Counted from the stretch's first letter, positions 19,944 through 29,555 are shown. The stretch: 64,000 bases of DNA from Anaerolineaceae bacterium UBA4775 (GCA_002403205.1 DHHJ01000036.1:7110-71109), one strand, 5' to 3'. The notes: generated by a model from the letters alone, not told the origin. Made by a program: numbers and translations.

Positions 19944-20864
19944 AATCAACCCAGCCCGGTTGCCCGCAGCTTGATCACCGGCCGCACGCATGTGTTGGGT
20001 TTGGTCGTCCCAATGATCGTCAGCAGCCTTTTCAAAGACCCCTTTTTCAGTTTGCTTGCCCAGGGCATTTCATCCACCTGCAATACAAACGATTATACGT
20101 TGATGCTATGGCTGATTGAAACTGACCATGAAAAACGCACCTATGAAAATATCATCAACAACCGCCTGATTGATGGGATCATCGTCGCTTCAAGCATGAT
20201 TGGCGATTCTCTCATCGAGAGGCTGGTCCAAAAGAAGATGCCCCTGGTCCAAATTGGCCGCAATGATTGCCCGGAAGTGAGCAGCGTCGATGCGGACAAC
20301 GTCCACGGCGCCATGCTTGCTGTCAGGCACCTGGTCAACATTGGGAGGCAGAAACTGGCCACCGTCACCGGGCAAATGGCGCTTTACAGCGGCGTTGACC
20401 GTTTGGTAGGATTTAAACGCGGCTTAGAGGAAAACAACCTGCTCATCCTGGAAGAACGGATTGCCTTTGGCAACTTCACCGAGGAGAGTGGCTATAATCA
20501 AACCAAACTCCTGCTCTCACGAACGGAATTCGACGGCCTGTTCGTCGCCAGTGATACCATGGCCTTCGGCGCCATCCAGGCCATCCAGGAGGTGGGCTTA
20601 CGCACACCTGAAGACATTGCTGTGGTGGGTTTTGACGATATCCCCGCATCTGGCCATTACCATTTGCCCCTCACAACCATCCGCCAGCCGATCCAAAACC
20701 TGGGGTCCATCGCCGCCCAGACTCTCATCGACCGCCTCGACCGAAAAGATACGGGCACGCCCCGCCGCATCATCCTCCCTACGGAACTTGTCATCCGGGA
20801 GTCAACAATGAAGACGGAATTATCAAACCGGTTTCCCCAGGTTTCGGTTCCGAAAACAACGTAG
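19944..20864 (+). pseudogene. LacI-family transcriptional regulator lacking its DNA-binding domain
   Basis: The effector-binding domain of a LacI/GalR regulator is complete: LGLVVPMIVSSLFKDPFF, the DGLFVASDTMAFGAIQAI and VAVVGFDDIPASG blocks, and PLTTIRQPIQNLG. Reading upstream in frame from 19971 gives QPSPVARSLITGRTHVLG. This is the hinge-helix motif that normally follows the helix-turn-helix, but the preceding 45-50 residues of HTH are absent because the sequence turns into the oppositely oriented binding-protein gene. A TTG at 19971 could open a truncated frame that cannot bind operators in the usual way. By position it would have controlled the divergent beta-glucan operon. Confidence 0.88.
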
Positions 20865-20870
20865 AGCAAT

Positions 20871-20898
20871 TTGATGGTCATTACACGGGGGATATGCT
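20871..20898 (+). promoter_or_regulatory. Putative sigma-70 promoter, near-leaderless
   Basis: TTGATG at 20871-20876 and TATGCT at 20893-20898 are separated by 16 bp. The predicted start of transcription falls within a few bases of the ATG at 20910, so the transcript for the MEMO-like gene would be almost leaderless. No Shine-Dalgarno sequence is seen before that ATG, which agrees. Confidence 0.45.
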
Positions 20899-20909
20899 AA
20901 AATTTAATC

Positions 20910-21761
20910 ATGATGAACGCCAAGCGAACCGTCCGCCCGTCCCCCATCGCGGGCACATGGTACAGCGCCAATCCGAGCCGGCTCAAGGATACCGTTTCCA
21001 GATATATCGACGATGCCAGGAACCCAGTCCTGCCGGGCGAGGTGCTTGCCCTGGTGGCCCCGCATGCCGGTTATCTCTATTCGGGGTCTGTGGCCGGGCA
21101 TGCCTTCAAAACTGTTCAGGGAACATCGTTCGATCATGTGTGCGTGCTTTCGCCCATGCACCAATACTACCCTCAGCCCTTGCTGACCAGCGCACACCAG
21201 GCTTACCGCACGCCCCTGGGAGAGATCCCCCTGGCAGATGCCATCCTCACCCAAATCAACACCCGCCTCAAAGCCAAGAGCGGTCTTGAGCTGCACCCTG
21301 TCGCCAATGACCAGGAGCATTCGCTTGAAATTGAGCTGCCTTTCCTCCAGGTAGCTCTAGAAGGTGAATTCAGCCTGATCCCGATCATGACCCGTGATCA
21401 ATCACGCAAGACAGCCCAAGTTCTGGGTGAGGTGATCGCCGAGGTTCTCAACCCATCCACCTGCCTGATTGTCGCCAGCAGCGACCTGTCTCATTTTTAC
21501 AGCGAGTCACAAGCCAACGTGCTGGACGAGCGCGTCCTGACGGCGCTGGCTGCGTTTTCGCCTGATGCACTGTTCGACCTCAAGGACCGGGGCCAGGGTC
21601 AGGCATGCGGACTGGCACCCATCGTTGCGGCTTTGTGGGCTGCAGCGGCATGGGGCGCCACGGACGTTACCCTGCTTAACTACGACACCTCGGCCTCAAC
21701 CACGGGGGACACCACCTCGGTGGTGGGCTACGCCGCAGCTGCGGTCACCCGCCCGAGCTGA
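20910..21761 (+). CDS. MEMO1-family protein, AmmeMemoRadiSam system protein B-like
   Basis: Homologue of human MEMO1 and the bacterial AmmeMemoRadiSam-B protein, a fold related to class III extradiol dioxygenases. The family marks are clear: SPIAGTWYSANP at the start, PHAGYLYSGSVAGHA (His near residue 51), HSLEIELPFLQ and SSDLSHF, whose histidines line the metal-binding pocket. In other genomes it neighbours AMMECR1 and radical-SAM genes, but neither is in this window, so it is solitary here. Its biochemical role is not established. It follows the truncated LacI gene by 45 bp with its own promoter. Confidence 0.88.
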   Translation: MMNAKRTVRPSPIAGTWYSANPSRLKDTVSRYIDDARNPVLPGEVLALVAPHAGYLYSGSVAGHAFKTVQGTSFDHVCVLSPMHQYYPQPLLTSAHQAYRTPLGEIPLADAILTQINTRLKAKSGLELHPVANDQEHSLEIELPFLQVALEGEFSLIPIMTRDQSRKTAQVLGEVIAEVLNPSTCLIVASSDLSHFYSESQANVLDERVLTALAAFSPDALFDLKDRGQGQACGLAPIVAALWAAAAWGATDVTLLNYDTSASTTGDTTSVVGYAAAAVTRPS

Positions 21762-21785
21762 ACGAACAAACTCCTCAAGGCTGCC

Positions 21786-22823
21786 ATGACCCGAACTCCT
21801 GCAAAATACCTGCTGTCAGCGTTCTGCCTGCTGATCCTGTCAGCGGCCCTCGGCTGCCAAGGTGAGACCGGCCTGGAGATCATCGAAATACCTGCCGAGA
21901 CGTCCACCCAGACGCTGACTCCCACCCAAACCCCGACCCCCACCCAAACCCTGACCTTCACACCCACCCATACCACCACCCCGGCCTTCACGATCACAGC
22001 GCGACCGACCAACCCTCCCACCGCCACCCCGACGCCCTTTAGAACTCTGAGTCCGACCCCCACCCCCAGCCAGGCACCGTTGCAGCCGGCAGTGTTGTTC
22101 CCCTTCCAGGACAACTTTGGCGTCACGATCGATTGGTCGTATGCCCACATCACACAGCTCGGATATGATGACCGGGGGGAGGTCAATGACCTGTGGGTGT
22201 TTATGGCCTTTCACCTTTTGGACCGCGGCATTCACCAGCGCAATTTTGATTTCCTGGGGGAAACGATCACCGTCTATTATTTGAATGTTGCCCACGAATT
22301 TGACGGCGTGCTGCTGCCGATGCAATTGGTACTGGGCGGCACACCAGGTGCCAATGTGCCAATCAGCGCGATCCCTGCTGGGGGCAGCGCATATGTCCAG
22401 GTGGCTCTGCGGGACGGGTCAACGTGGTTTTCACCGCGCGTCACCCACCGCGAGGCCAATCGGGTCTACTCAGAACGGACTGAGCCCGGCGAGAACGATG
22501 ATACCTATCCGCTGCTGTTCCTAAAGGATTTACAGGCACTCCTGCCTGACCTGCCGGAGGAGGTCATCCTGCTGGCCAATCACCCGATCCTGGTCCCGCG
22601 CAATGCCTGGCCCCAGGTGAAACTGGACATGACCCGGGTCAGTTACCTGGCAGCGCGCTACCAGCCCTTCTTCGAGCTCGACCCTTATGACCGTATTGTG
22701 GACCAGAGCCCCTTCGCCTATGCCCTGCGGGATCACATTCTCAAAGGCGAGCCAATGCCCCCGGGGATCTATGCTTTCAGCAGCCGCAACCTCGTCATCA
22801 TCACGGGGCAGCAGGGGGAATAG
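21786..22823 (+). CDS. Putative lipoprotein with Thr/Pro-rich linker
   Basis: Exported lipoprotein of unknown function. A hydrophobic leader ends at a lipobox (AALGC, Cys near residue 24). This is followed by about 60 residues of low-complexity TPTQTPTPTQT linker and then a globular domain from about residue 100 (FPFQDNFGVTIDWSYAHI to the end). The globular part has alternating hydrophobic strands and no motif I recognise. The linker resembles those of two other exported proteins in this window and is typical of surface-displayed proteins. It lies 24 bp downstream of the MEMO gene and may be co-transcribed. Confidence 0.75.
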   Translation: MTRTPAKYLLSAFCLLILSAALGCQGETGLEIIEIPAETSTQTLTPTQTPTPTQTLTFTPTHTTTPAFTITARPTNPPTATPTPFRTLSPTPTPSQAPLQPAVLFPFQDNFGVTIDWSYAHITQLGYDDRGEVNDLWVFMAFHLLDRGIHQRNFDFLGETITVYYLNVAHEFDGVLLPMQLVLGGTPGANVPISAIPAGGSAYVQVALRDGSTWFSPRVTHREANRVYSERTEPGENDDTYPLLFLKDLQALLPDLPEEVILLANHPILVPRNAWPQVKLDMTRVSYLAARYQPFFELDPYDRIVDQSPFAYALRDHILKGEPMPPGIYAFSSRNLVIITGQQGE

Positions 22824-23259
22824 GGGATAGCTGGTGGTTGGTAGCTTGTAGCTTGTAGCTGAAAGTTCAAATCTGAAAGTGCAAGGCTGAAAGCTAAGGG
22901 GAAATTTTAAGGGGCACAGCGCTTTTCTGTGCACCAGCAAATGAGGCGGAGCAGCTGGTAGCTGGTAGCCTGCATCTGAAGGCTGACCAAATTCTATGTA
23001 GCTCCCCTCCTTTAGGAGGGGCCGGGGGAGTTTATAACCAAAACCTCACCGATCACCCTAACCGATGGAGCACCTCCCCTCCTTTAGGAGGGGCCGGGGG
23101 AGGTCACCCATAACCCCATGTAGAATTCAGAAAAAAATGGTGCTCTCAAAATCGGAGCGCACCCTCCGGTTTTAGCAGGTAACCGGTGGGTTATCGCCAG
23201 TAGCTGAAGGCTGTGCACAATCCACTTTCCCCCTCCTTTAGGAGGGGCCGGGGGAGGTC
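22824..23259. repeat. Intergenic REP-like repeat cluster and simple AGCTTGTAGC-type repeats
   Basis: This 436-bp stretch contains no credible gene. Three copies of the CCCCTCC-TTTA-GGAGGGG palindrome with its CCGGGGGAGG tail lie at about 23002-23030, 23074-23104 and 23229-23258, all in the same orientation as those at the window start. Between 22830 and 22980 there are degenerate direct repeats of GTAGCTTGTAGCTG and GCTGAAAG type, also echoed near base 50-80. The palindromes could act as bidirectional terminator-like structures between the convergent lipoprotein and phosphoglucomutase genes. Confidence 0.8.
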
Positions 23260-25824
23260 CTACCCCTCACCCCCCGACAACGCTTCCATCCATGCGGCCG
23301 AAATCTTGCGGTTGCGCGCTTCCAGCACCGCCATCAGGGTCTTTAGTTTAGATTTGATGTCATCCAGTGACCAACCTCGTTCGGCGATCGTCGCCACAAC
23401 AGCCTTATGGGTCCTCTCGGTGAACCTAGCTTGGGACAAAATATCCACCAGGCGCCATTCGCTGTAAGCCTTAGTGATCTCTGCAATGGTCAGCGCTTCC
23501 AGCCGGGCCAAAGCCGCTTCCATGATCGCCTTGCCTTGCCGAGGGTCTTTGCTCTCGACATACACGCGGTTGATCGGTTCGGTGCCCGAGGCACGCACCC
23601 GCAACTGGTAGCGGTCATCACCATCGGCATCCCTTAATTGCATTTCGGCCACATCATAGCGGATCCCGCCCAGGCAAGCCACCTCCATCCCGGCCACCGC
23701 CGGGTCGTCGTCTGAGGTCGCCAAATCGAGGTAATAACTGATGAAAGCCTCCTTGGCCTCTAGCGGAGCATCCACATCCACGCGACCGGTATGAGAAGTC
23801 TCATCATCCGGCGAACAACCATAGGATTTCCATAACCCCGGCATGCGCACCGTATCCTCCCAAATCTCGGCCATCGTGGTGAGCGGGTTGTCTTCACGGG
23901 TGCCAAAATACGCCAGCATATCCAAGACCAGCAGGTTTGCCCAGGGGCCGTCTTTATCGGTGATATGCCCGCGTGTGGTCAAGCCGGAGGATTCCTCGCC
24001 CCCGATCAGGATGCGGTCACGCCAGTTATCCGGCAGCGGGTTCTCGCCCCGGTAGGCCCGATCCATGCGGCGGATTTCCTCGATGTACTTGATGCCAACC
24101 GGCACAAGGAAAGCATGTTTCAGGATGCGATCCTCCCGGGTGCCGATGCTGATCTTGTAAAAGGGGTGATTCACATAAGCCGGCAGGGCACCTTCCTCGG
24201 GTTCGTTTTCTTCATTATCCGGGATCATGCCTGCCAGGACTTCAATCAAAGGCGAGCCGGTCTGTGTGGCGATGACCCGGCCCTTCAAACCGCGTTCCAC
24301 ACCCAGGTAACGAATCAGCATGGGCAGGATCTGGTTCGGCCGAAAATAAACCCCGCCCTGATCCACCACCCCGAAGCGGTCGGCGTCGGTATCCATCCCC
24401 AAGCCCAAATGGGCGCTTGTTTCCGCCACTTTGGCTTTGAGGGGGTTGATGAACGGTTCCTCCGGGTTGGCATAGTCCAAACCAGGGAGTTCCGGGTCGC
24501 GCTGGGCATGGATCACCGTATAGCGAATACCCGCTTCACCTGCCAGCCGGGTCATGTACCCCCGGCCGGAGCCATGAAACTCATCAATCACAACGGTTTT
24601 ATCACTAAAGAAGGACCGAATGCGGTCAAAATCCACGGGGATGCGGGCATTGCCGTGCCCGTTGTCCTTGAGCCAGGCCACGTAATCATCCAGGGGGTCA
24701 AAACCCCGCAGCCGACCCTGCCGGCGGCCATCCGCCAGGCTGGTCACCCTGGCATCGGCATCTAAAAGCTGCAGCTCATTGATATGGAAGGAGATAAAAT
24801 CCGTCAGGTTGCTCGGCGCCGGGTAACCCAGGCGCGGGTTGAACTTGATTCCCTGCCACTCCGGCGGGTTGTGGCTGGCTGTGCACACCATCAGCCCGGC
24901 CACCTCATCGGCCGGCAAGTATTCCGTCAGGTAATACACCAGGGCCGGTGTGGGCGTATCCCGGTTGGCAAAATCCACCTCAAAACCATTGGCCAGGCAG
25001 ACCTCGGCCGTCCACTGCGCTACCCGGTCAGCGTTTCGGCGTGTGTCGTAACCGATCACCATCCTGCGGCCAGCCAGGTTCTCTCGGCCGACGTAGTCGG
25101 GCACATCCAGGTCGTTCAAGTAATCGCACAATGCCTGGACAACCTGCTTCGCCCTGCGCTCGGTGAAGTCTGCTCCCCACCGTCCCCGCACCCCGGAAGT
25201 TCCAAAACGCAGGTATTTGCGATCGTAGATCATGCGCAGCAAACCCAGCCCATGCTCATTGCCAATCAAAAGGGGTTCCTGCGTGCGCAGGCGGAACATG
25301 ATCAAACGCTCAAAAATGTTCCCTATTTGGATCACACGGAAAGGCATCCAGCGGTGGGGGTCTTTTTGGAAATCCATGCTGTCCAGCAAGGGCAGAATCT
25401 CGTGCTCGATCGCCGGCCGAATGCTGTCAAAAACCGGTGCGGCGAAATAATCCTTCGCCAGGCCAATGGCTTTCTGGCGCAATTGCCCTGTCAGGGGAAT
25501 ATAGACATCATCAATCAACGCCCGGCGGGCGCGCCCCTTGTCATCCCTGGGCAGGTACTGCTCCAGACGGTATTGCGTCCCAACGGCGATCACGGTCAGC
25601 AGCATGCTGATGGCGCGCGAGGAAGTCACGGGGTCATGGCCGATGCGCGCCGGGTCAGCGATGACCTTGTGCGCCAAAATGTCCAAAAACTGGCTCATGG
25701 CTTTCACAGCCGGGCCCCAGCTCTGTTCGGTTTCGGCCGTGATCAGTTCACGGTTGATCTGGTTGAAAACCACACCCAACTGCGGAAGGCCAATGTCTTC
25801 AAATTTGATTTCCAAATTCGTCAT
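23260..25824 (-). CDS. Phosphoglucomutase/phosphomannomutase family protein with extra N-terminal domain
   Basis: Alpha-D-phosphohexomutase, probably interconverting glucose-1-phosphate and glucose-6-phosphate. All four catalytic elements are present: the phosphoserine loop CTASHNPPEWQG (Ser near 317), metal loop GMDTDADRFG, sugar loop GGEESSG, and phosphate loop RASGTEPINR near the C-terminus. The mutase fold starts at about residue 200 (LRFGTSGVRGRWG). The preceding 200 residues are a largely helical region that standard mutases (450-580 aa) lack. It is well placed to channel the glucose-1-phosphate made by the four GH94 phosphorylases, though it is not in their operon. A short gap separates it from glmM upstream, the two probably forming one unit. 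Confidence 0.92.
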   Translation of the reverse strand: MTNLEIKFEDIGLPQLGVVFNQINRELITAETEQSWGPAVKAMSQFLDILAHKVIADPARIGHDPVTSSRAISMLLTVIAVGTQYRLEQYLPRDDKGRARRALIDDVYIPLTGQLRQKAIGLAKDYFAAPVFDSIRPAIEHEILPLLDSMDFQKDPHRWMPFRVIQIGNIFERLIMFRLRTQEPLLIGNEHGLGLLRMIYDRKYLRFGTSGVRGRWGADFTERRAKQVVQALCDYLNDLDVPDYVGRENLAGRRMVIGYDTRRNADRVAQWTAEVCLANGFEVDFANRDTPTPALVYYLTEYLPADEVAGLMVCTASHNPPEWQGIKFNPRLGYPAPSNLTDFISFHINELQLLDADARVTSLADGRRQGRLRGFDPLDDYVAWLKDNGHGNARIPVDFDRIRSFFSDKTVVIDEFHGSGRGYMTRLAGEAGIRYTVIHAQRDPELPGLDYANPEEPFINPLKAKVAETSAHLGLGMDTDADRFGVVDQGGVYFRPNQILPMLIRYLGVERGLKGRVIATQTGSPLIEVLAGMIPDNEENEPEEGALPAYVNHPFYKISIGTREDRILKHAFLVPVGIKYIEEIRRMDRAYRGENPLPDNWRDRILIGGEESSGLTTRGHITDKDGPWANLLVLDMLAYFGTREDNPLTTMAEIWEDTVRMPGLWKSYGCSPDDETSHTGRVDVDAPLEAKEAFISYYLDLATSDDDPAVAGMEVACLGGIRYDVAEMQLRDADGDDRYQLRVRASGTEPINRVYVESKDPRQGKAIMEAALARLEALTIAEITKAYSEWRLVDILSQARFTERTHKAVVATIAERGWSLDDIKSKLKTLMAVLEARNRKISAAWMEALSGGEG

Positions 25825-25885
25825 GCAACGCTCCTAAAAGTTATTTCTGTTTGTAATGCTTTTGCACACTTCTCCGGCCGGCCGC

Positions 25886-27364
25886 TCACCCTGAGCGCGG
25901 CACCAGGCCGCCCCGGGTCACATTGAGCACCTCTACATGGCTTCCCGCAGGCGTGCGGGATGCAGCCTGGACGGCTTCGCACAGCGCAAAGGCTTTTTGC
26001 GCCAGGTCAATTTCAGTATGGCGGTTATCCGCCTCGAGCATCAGGCGCACTTTCGGTTCTGTCCCGGAATAGCGCAGGTTGAGCCGGGTTATCCCCGGTA
26101 AGTCGTCCTTGATCGCATCTCGTAAAGCCATCACTGTTTCGAGCTCTTCCAGTTCAGGCTTCTCAGCCACGTAGGCCGAGGCAATCACCTGGGGATACTT
26201 ATGGATGCTTTCAGCCAGGTCGGCCAGGGTCTCGCGCCCGCTGGCGAGGAAAGCCCTGATCAGGTAGATCGCCGAGCGCAGCCCATCGCCGGTGGTATGC
26301 TCGCCATCCATCAGAATGATGTGCCCGGATTGCTCGCCGCCGAGTCCGAACTTCCCACCGCGTTTTTCCTTCAGCAGCATTTCGCGCAGTTCGCCCATGA
26401 TGTACTTATCGCCCACTGGCGTCTCAATGAAGGTGATCGCCCTTTCAGCGAAATAATTCACCAAGGCCCCGTTGCGCATTTCTGTGCTGACCACGGTCTT
26501 TCCCAAAAGCCGCCCCTGCGAAAGCAAATAATCACCCAAGATCGCCAGCATATGATCGCCATCCACCAGATGGCCATTTTCGTCCACGAAAATCACGCGA
26601 TCGGCATCGCCATCAAATACAATGCCAAAATTGGCGTGGTATTTCTGAACCAATGCAAACAGGTCATCCGGATACTGGCGCACATGCTCAGAACCGGCCT
26701 CTACATTAATGTTCGATCCGGTTGGCGAAGCGTGTATGGCGACCACTTCAGCCCCCAGGCGGGAGAACACCTCCGGGGCAAACCAGGAAGCCGCCCCATT
26801 GGCACAATCCAGCACCAGCTTTAAACCGTGCAAAGTGAGGTCTTGATGCTCGTCCACCAGGTGATCTGCGTACAGCTCGCGCATATCCGCACCGTCAATG
26901 CGGCGTCCGAACTGGCTCGCATGAATGCTGCTCAGGTCCATGGGGTCATCCAGTAGCGCTTCGATGTCCAGCTCAACCTCTTCGTTTAATTTCAAAGCAT
27001 TTTCATTGAAAAATTTGATCCCATTTTCATCCACAGGGTTGTGTGAGGCAGAAATGACAACTCCCGCCTCGGCGCTCATTTTACGGACCATGAACGCGAC
27101 TCCCGGGGTGGTGATCACGCCCAGGTCAACCACGGTCGCACCGCTGGCCAGCAAGCCCGTTGTCAGGGCGCTCTGCAGCATTTCACCGGACTGCCGGGTA
27201 TCACGCCCGATGACAAAAGTGGGATGCGAAGCTCGGCGCGAGAGCACTGTACCCGCGGCGTAACCCAGCCGGGTCACAAATTCGGGCACCAGCGGGTACT
27301 GACCAACACGGCCGCGCACACCGTCCGTCCCAAAATACTGTCGTCTTAATTGCTTTGATGTCAT
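25886..27364 (-). CDS. glmM: Phosphoglucosamine mutase
   Basis: Converts glucosamine-6-phosphate to glucosamine-1-phosphate for UDP-GlcNAc and cell-wall synthesis. It has the GlmM opening YFGTDGVRGRVGQYP, active-site serine loop ISASHNPVDENG, metal loop DGDADRVIFVD, GLGGEQSGHIILMDG and phosphate loop RYSGTEPKVRL. The ATG at 27364 carries AGGAG nine bases upstream and begins MTSKQLRRQYFGTDG; an in-frame extension to 27394 is less likely. The C-terminus runs about 30 residues longer than usual. It is followed by the larger phosphohexomutase in the same orientation. Confidence 0.93.
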   Translation of the reverse strand: MTSKQLRRQYFGTDGVRGRVGQYPLVPEFVTRLGYAAGTVLSRRASHPTFVIGRDTRQSGEMLQSALTTGLLASGATVVDLGVITTPGVAFMVRKMSAEAGVVISASHNPVDENGIKFFNENALKLNEEVELDIEALLDDPMDLSSIHASQFGRRIDGADMRELYADHLVDEHQDLTLHGLKLVLDCANGAASWFAPEVFSRLGAEVVAIHASPTGSNINVEAGSEHVRQYPDDLFALVQKYHANFGIVFDGDADRVIFVDENGHLVDGDHMLAILGDYLLSQGRLLGKTVVSTEMRNGALVNYFAERAITFIETPVGDKYIMGELREMLLKEKRGGKFGLGGEQSGHIILMDGEHTTGDGLRSAIYLIRAFLASGRETLADLAESIHKYPQVIASAYVAEKPELEELETVMALRDAIKDDLPGITRLNLRYSGTEPKVRLMLEADNRHTEIDLAQKAFALCEAVQAASRTPAGSHVEVLNVTRGGLVPRSG

Positions 27365-27419
27365 CCGAAATGACTCCTGTCTCGGTCTTGGCATAGATGC
27401 CCACCGGCGGGTTGATCAC

Positions 27420-28325
27420 TCATTTGATTTGCAGGTCGGCCACCACTGGCAGGTGATCTGTTGCCCGGCGGCTGAGGTCGCCAGATTCGATCCGGCACAC
27501 ATAATCCACCAGGCGGGATTGCGGGTAAAAGTAGATATGATCAACTGCCCGGTCAAGGTCGGGGTGGGTCGGGCCATCATTTTCCGGGCGCAACCGCGTA
27601 AACCCCGGCGCAGAATCCAGCAGATGCCTGAGACAATGCTCATCTTCCACAGCATTGAAGTCACCAGCCACGATCAAGGGGTGATTATTCTCCAAAACGT
27701 GGATGCGCACCAGGTCGAGGAACCGGCTGATCTGTTGAAAGCGCATCAACTGGGCCTGTTCGAGTTTTTGGGGCACTGCATCCGGCGGGCATTCGCCCAC
27801 CAGTGTGGTCAGGTGCAATGTGGAAATAAAAGGGTAAGGTGTTTCCTTCAGCCGGGTGAGCAGCACGCAGCGCGGATCGGTATCCCGGGTGCCTTCGTAA
27901 GCCAGCGGGCGGAATAGCGGTATGTTGCGCGGCAGGCCAGAGCGCGTGGGGTCGCTCAGACGGGCAAAGGGTAACCGCGAGTGAATTGCGTTGCCCTTGG
28001 CCCAGTTCCACCAATCACTGAAGATGCCCTTGACCATGACATCCTTCTTGACCTGCATGTGGGTTTCCATCGAGACGATCTTCCCAAAGAACTGATGCTC
28101 ATAGTTGCCCGCCCGGTTGATCAGGTCCATCAAGCTGTGGGTGATCCCATCTGCATCGACATACTGGGTGACTTCCTGCAGACATAACACATCCGCATCC
28201 AGGTGCGCCACCAGCAGCTCAAGCGCCTTCTGGCGCGACTGCTGGGTTTGGTTGGTGAACTCCTCAAAAGCCTTTTCACCGCCGCCAATATTCAGCGTGG
28301 CCACGCGCAGATCCATTGTTGTCAA
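27420..28325 (-). CDS. Endonuclease/exonuclease/phosphatase-fold protein
   Basis: Metal-dependent hydrolase of the EEP (DNase I-like) superfamily. Visible motifs are ATLNIGG near the start, LCLQEV (metal-binding Glu), the IVAGDFNAVED strand with catalytic Asp and Asn, and RAVDHIYF and RATDHLPVVADL, each with the conserved His. There is no signal peptide, so it is probably cytoplasmic. The substrate could be DNA, RNA or a phosphoester; the sequence does not decide. GGGGGA lies seven bases before TTG 28325, giving that start good spacing; an ATG at 28316 is the alternative. It lies 55 bp upstream of glmM in the same orientation. Confidence 0.85.
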   Translation of the reverse strand: MTTMDLRVATLNIGGGEKAFEEFTNQTQQSRQKALELLVAHLDADVLCLQEVTQYVDADGITHSLMDLINRAGNYEHQFFGKIVSMETHMQVKKDVMVKGIFSDWWNWAKGNAIHSRLPFARLSDPTRSGLPRNIPLFRPLAYEGTRDTDPRCVLLTRLKETPYPFISTLHLTTLVGECPPDAVPQKLEQAQLMRFQQISRFLDLVRIHVLENNHPLIVAGDFNAVEDEHCLRHLLDSAPGFTRLRPENDGPTHPDLDRAVDHIYFYPQSRLVDYVCRIESGDLSRRATDHLPVVADLQIK

Positions 28326-28494
28326 AACCGGGTCCCCCTTCGATTAATCATAAGTCGGGCTGATGTGTATTCAGTCAACATAGCATCATCATTATACCAA
28401 TGAACGCCTAAACCATTTAACGCCCAAAGGGGAGCGTAATAACACACCCTACAAATCCTGTAAACACGGACAAAACGTGGTGGATCTCTGGTTG

Positions 28495-29547
28495 TTAACC
28501 CGCCAGCCGGCCGATGAGCACATCGATGGCGACCTCGCCCGGCATGCTGCCCGTCTTTTCCCCCAGGTCAATTTCGAGCAGATGATGGTGCAGCCTTTCG
28601 AGAGTCGGCAAATCAAACTTTTGCGCCTGGTTGGAAACCTTTCTGGCGACAAACAAAGGCACACCCAGGCTTTTTGCCAGGTCCTGATCCTTTGCGCCCA
28701 TTTCCATCAATTCACGCGCCTGGATCAGCAGGCGTACCTGCCGAACGACCATTGGAAAGATCTGGTAAGAAAAATCCCCTTCTTCAAGCAGGAGATGGAG
28801 CAGCCTTAATGCGGTTTTTCCGTCACGGTTGCCCAGCGCATCCACCATGTCAAAGATACTGGCTTGCATTTCATTGAAACATAATTTTTCCACATCTTGT
28901 TCGGTGACCGGAGCCTCAAAATTTACATAGGTCAAAAGCTTAAGCAGCTCTTGCTGGGCGCGCTGGGTGTTATTGCCCACATATTCGGCCAGCATTTGCG
29001 CCCCTGACGGGGTAACACTCCCCCCCAGTTCTTTGGCCTTTTGAACAATCCAGCCAGACATCTCACGCTCGGTTGGCAGGGCGCAATCCAGGATGAGGGC
29101 CCGCCCGCCGGCTGTGTGCGCCCATTTGATCAGCCAATGCCGGTCGTTAAGCAAGTTCCAGTAGGTTTCCCATCCGCCACCGCGCTTACGGTTTTTTCTC
29201 TCATCCGGAACGACCAGAACAAGGGCGGTTGTAGGCGGCAGGGAGTCTAACAAGGCCACGAAATCAGCCCATTTTTTTGACGCGTTGCCCTCAGCAGATC
29301 GGTTTTTGCCTGTATATGGCTGGAGCGCATCCTCGAGGATCACCAGGCGCCGCTCAGCGAGAAAAGGCAATGCCAGCGCTGCCGCCTGCAGTTCGCCGAT
29401 CCCCGCCGTTTTTCCATCGAGGCGGGTCGTGTTCATCGCTGCCATATCCGGAACGCCCAGGTTGCTGATAAAAGTATGCAGATGTGCTTCTATCGCCTGG
29501 CGGTCATCCCCCCGCAGGATATAGACGGTCGGTTTCTCTTCGGACAT
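28495..29547 (-). CDS. holA: DNA polymerase III delta subunit
   Basis: Clamp-loader delta subunit that opens the beta clamp. The family pattern is VYILRGDDRQAIEAHLHTF at the start, LPFLAERRLVILED near residue 65-80, the middle domain with helical CAEYVG-like AEYVGNNTQRAQQELLKL, and a C-terminal helical collar (ALRLLHLLLEEGDFSYQIFPMVVRQVRLL). At 350 residues the length is normal. It sits 8 bp upstream of the DUF6391-type gene's stop and is divergent from nothing else; the partner delta' gene lies at 47.1 kb. Confidence 0.92.
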   Translation of the reverse strand: MSEEKPTVYILRGDDRQAIEAHLHTFISNLGVPDMAAMNTTRLDGKTAGIGELQAAALALPFLAERRLVILEDALQPYTGKNRSAEGNASKKWADFVALLDSLPPTTALVLVVPDERKNRKRGGGWETYWNLLNDRHWLIKWAHTAGGRALILDCALPTEREMSGWIVQKAKELGGSVTPSGAQMLAEYVGNNTQRAQQELLKLLTYVNFEAPVTEQDVEKLCFNEMQASIFDMVDALGNRDGKTALRLLHLLLEEGDFSYQIFPMVVRQVRLLIQARELMEMGAKDQDLAKSLGVPLFVARKVSNQAQKFDLPTLERLHHHLLEIDLGEKTGSMPGEVAIDVLIGRLAG

Positions 29548-29555
29548 GGGTTCTC

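Noticed and set aside
24784..25926. Long plus-strand frame opposite the phosphoglucomutase
   Set aside because: It is a shadow of a GC-rich gene. The minus-strand product has all mutase motifs, while the plus-strand product has no family features.
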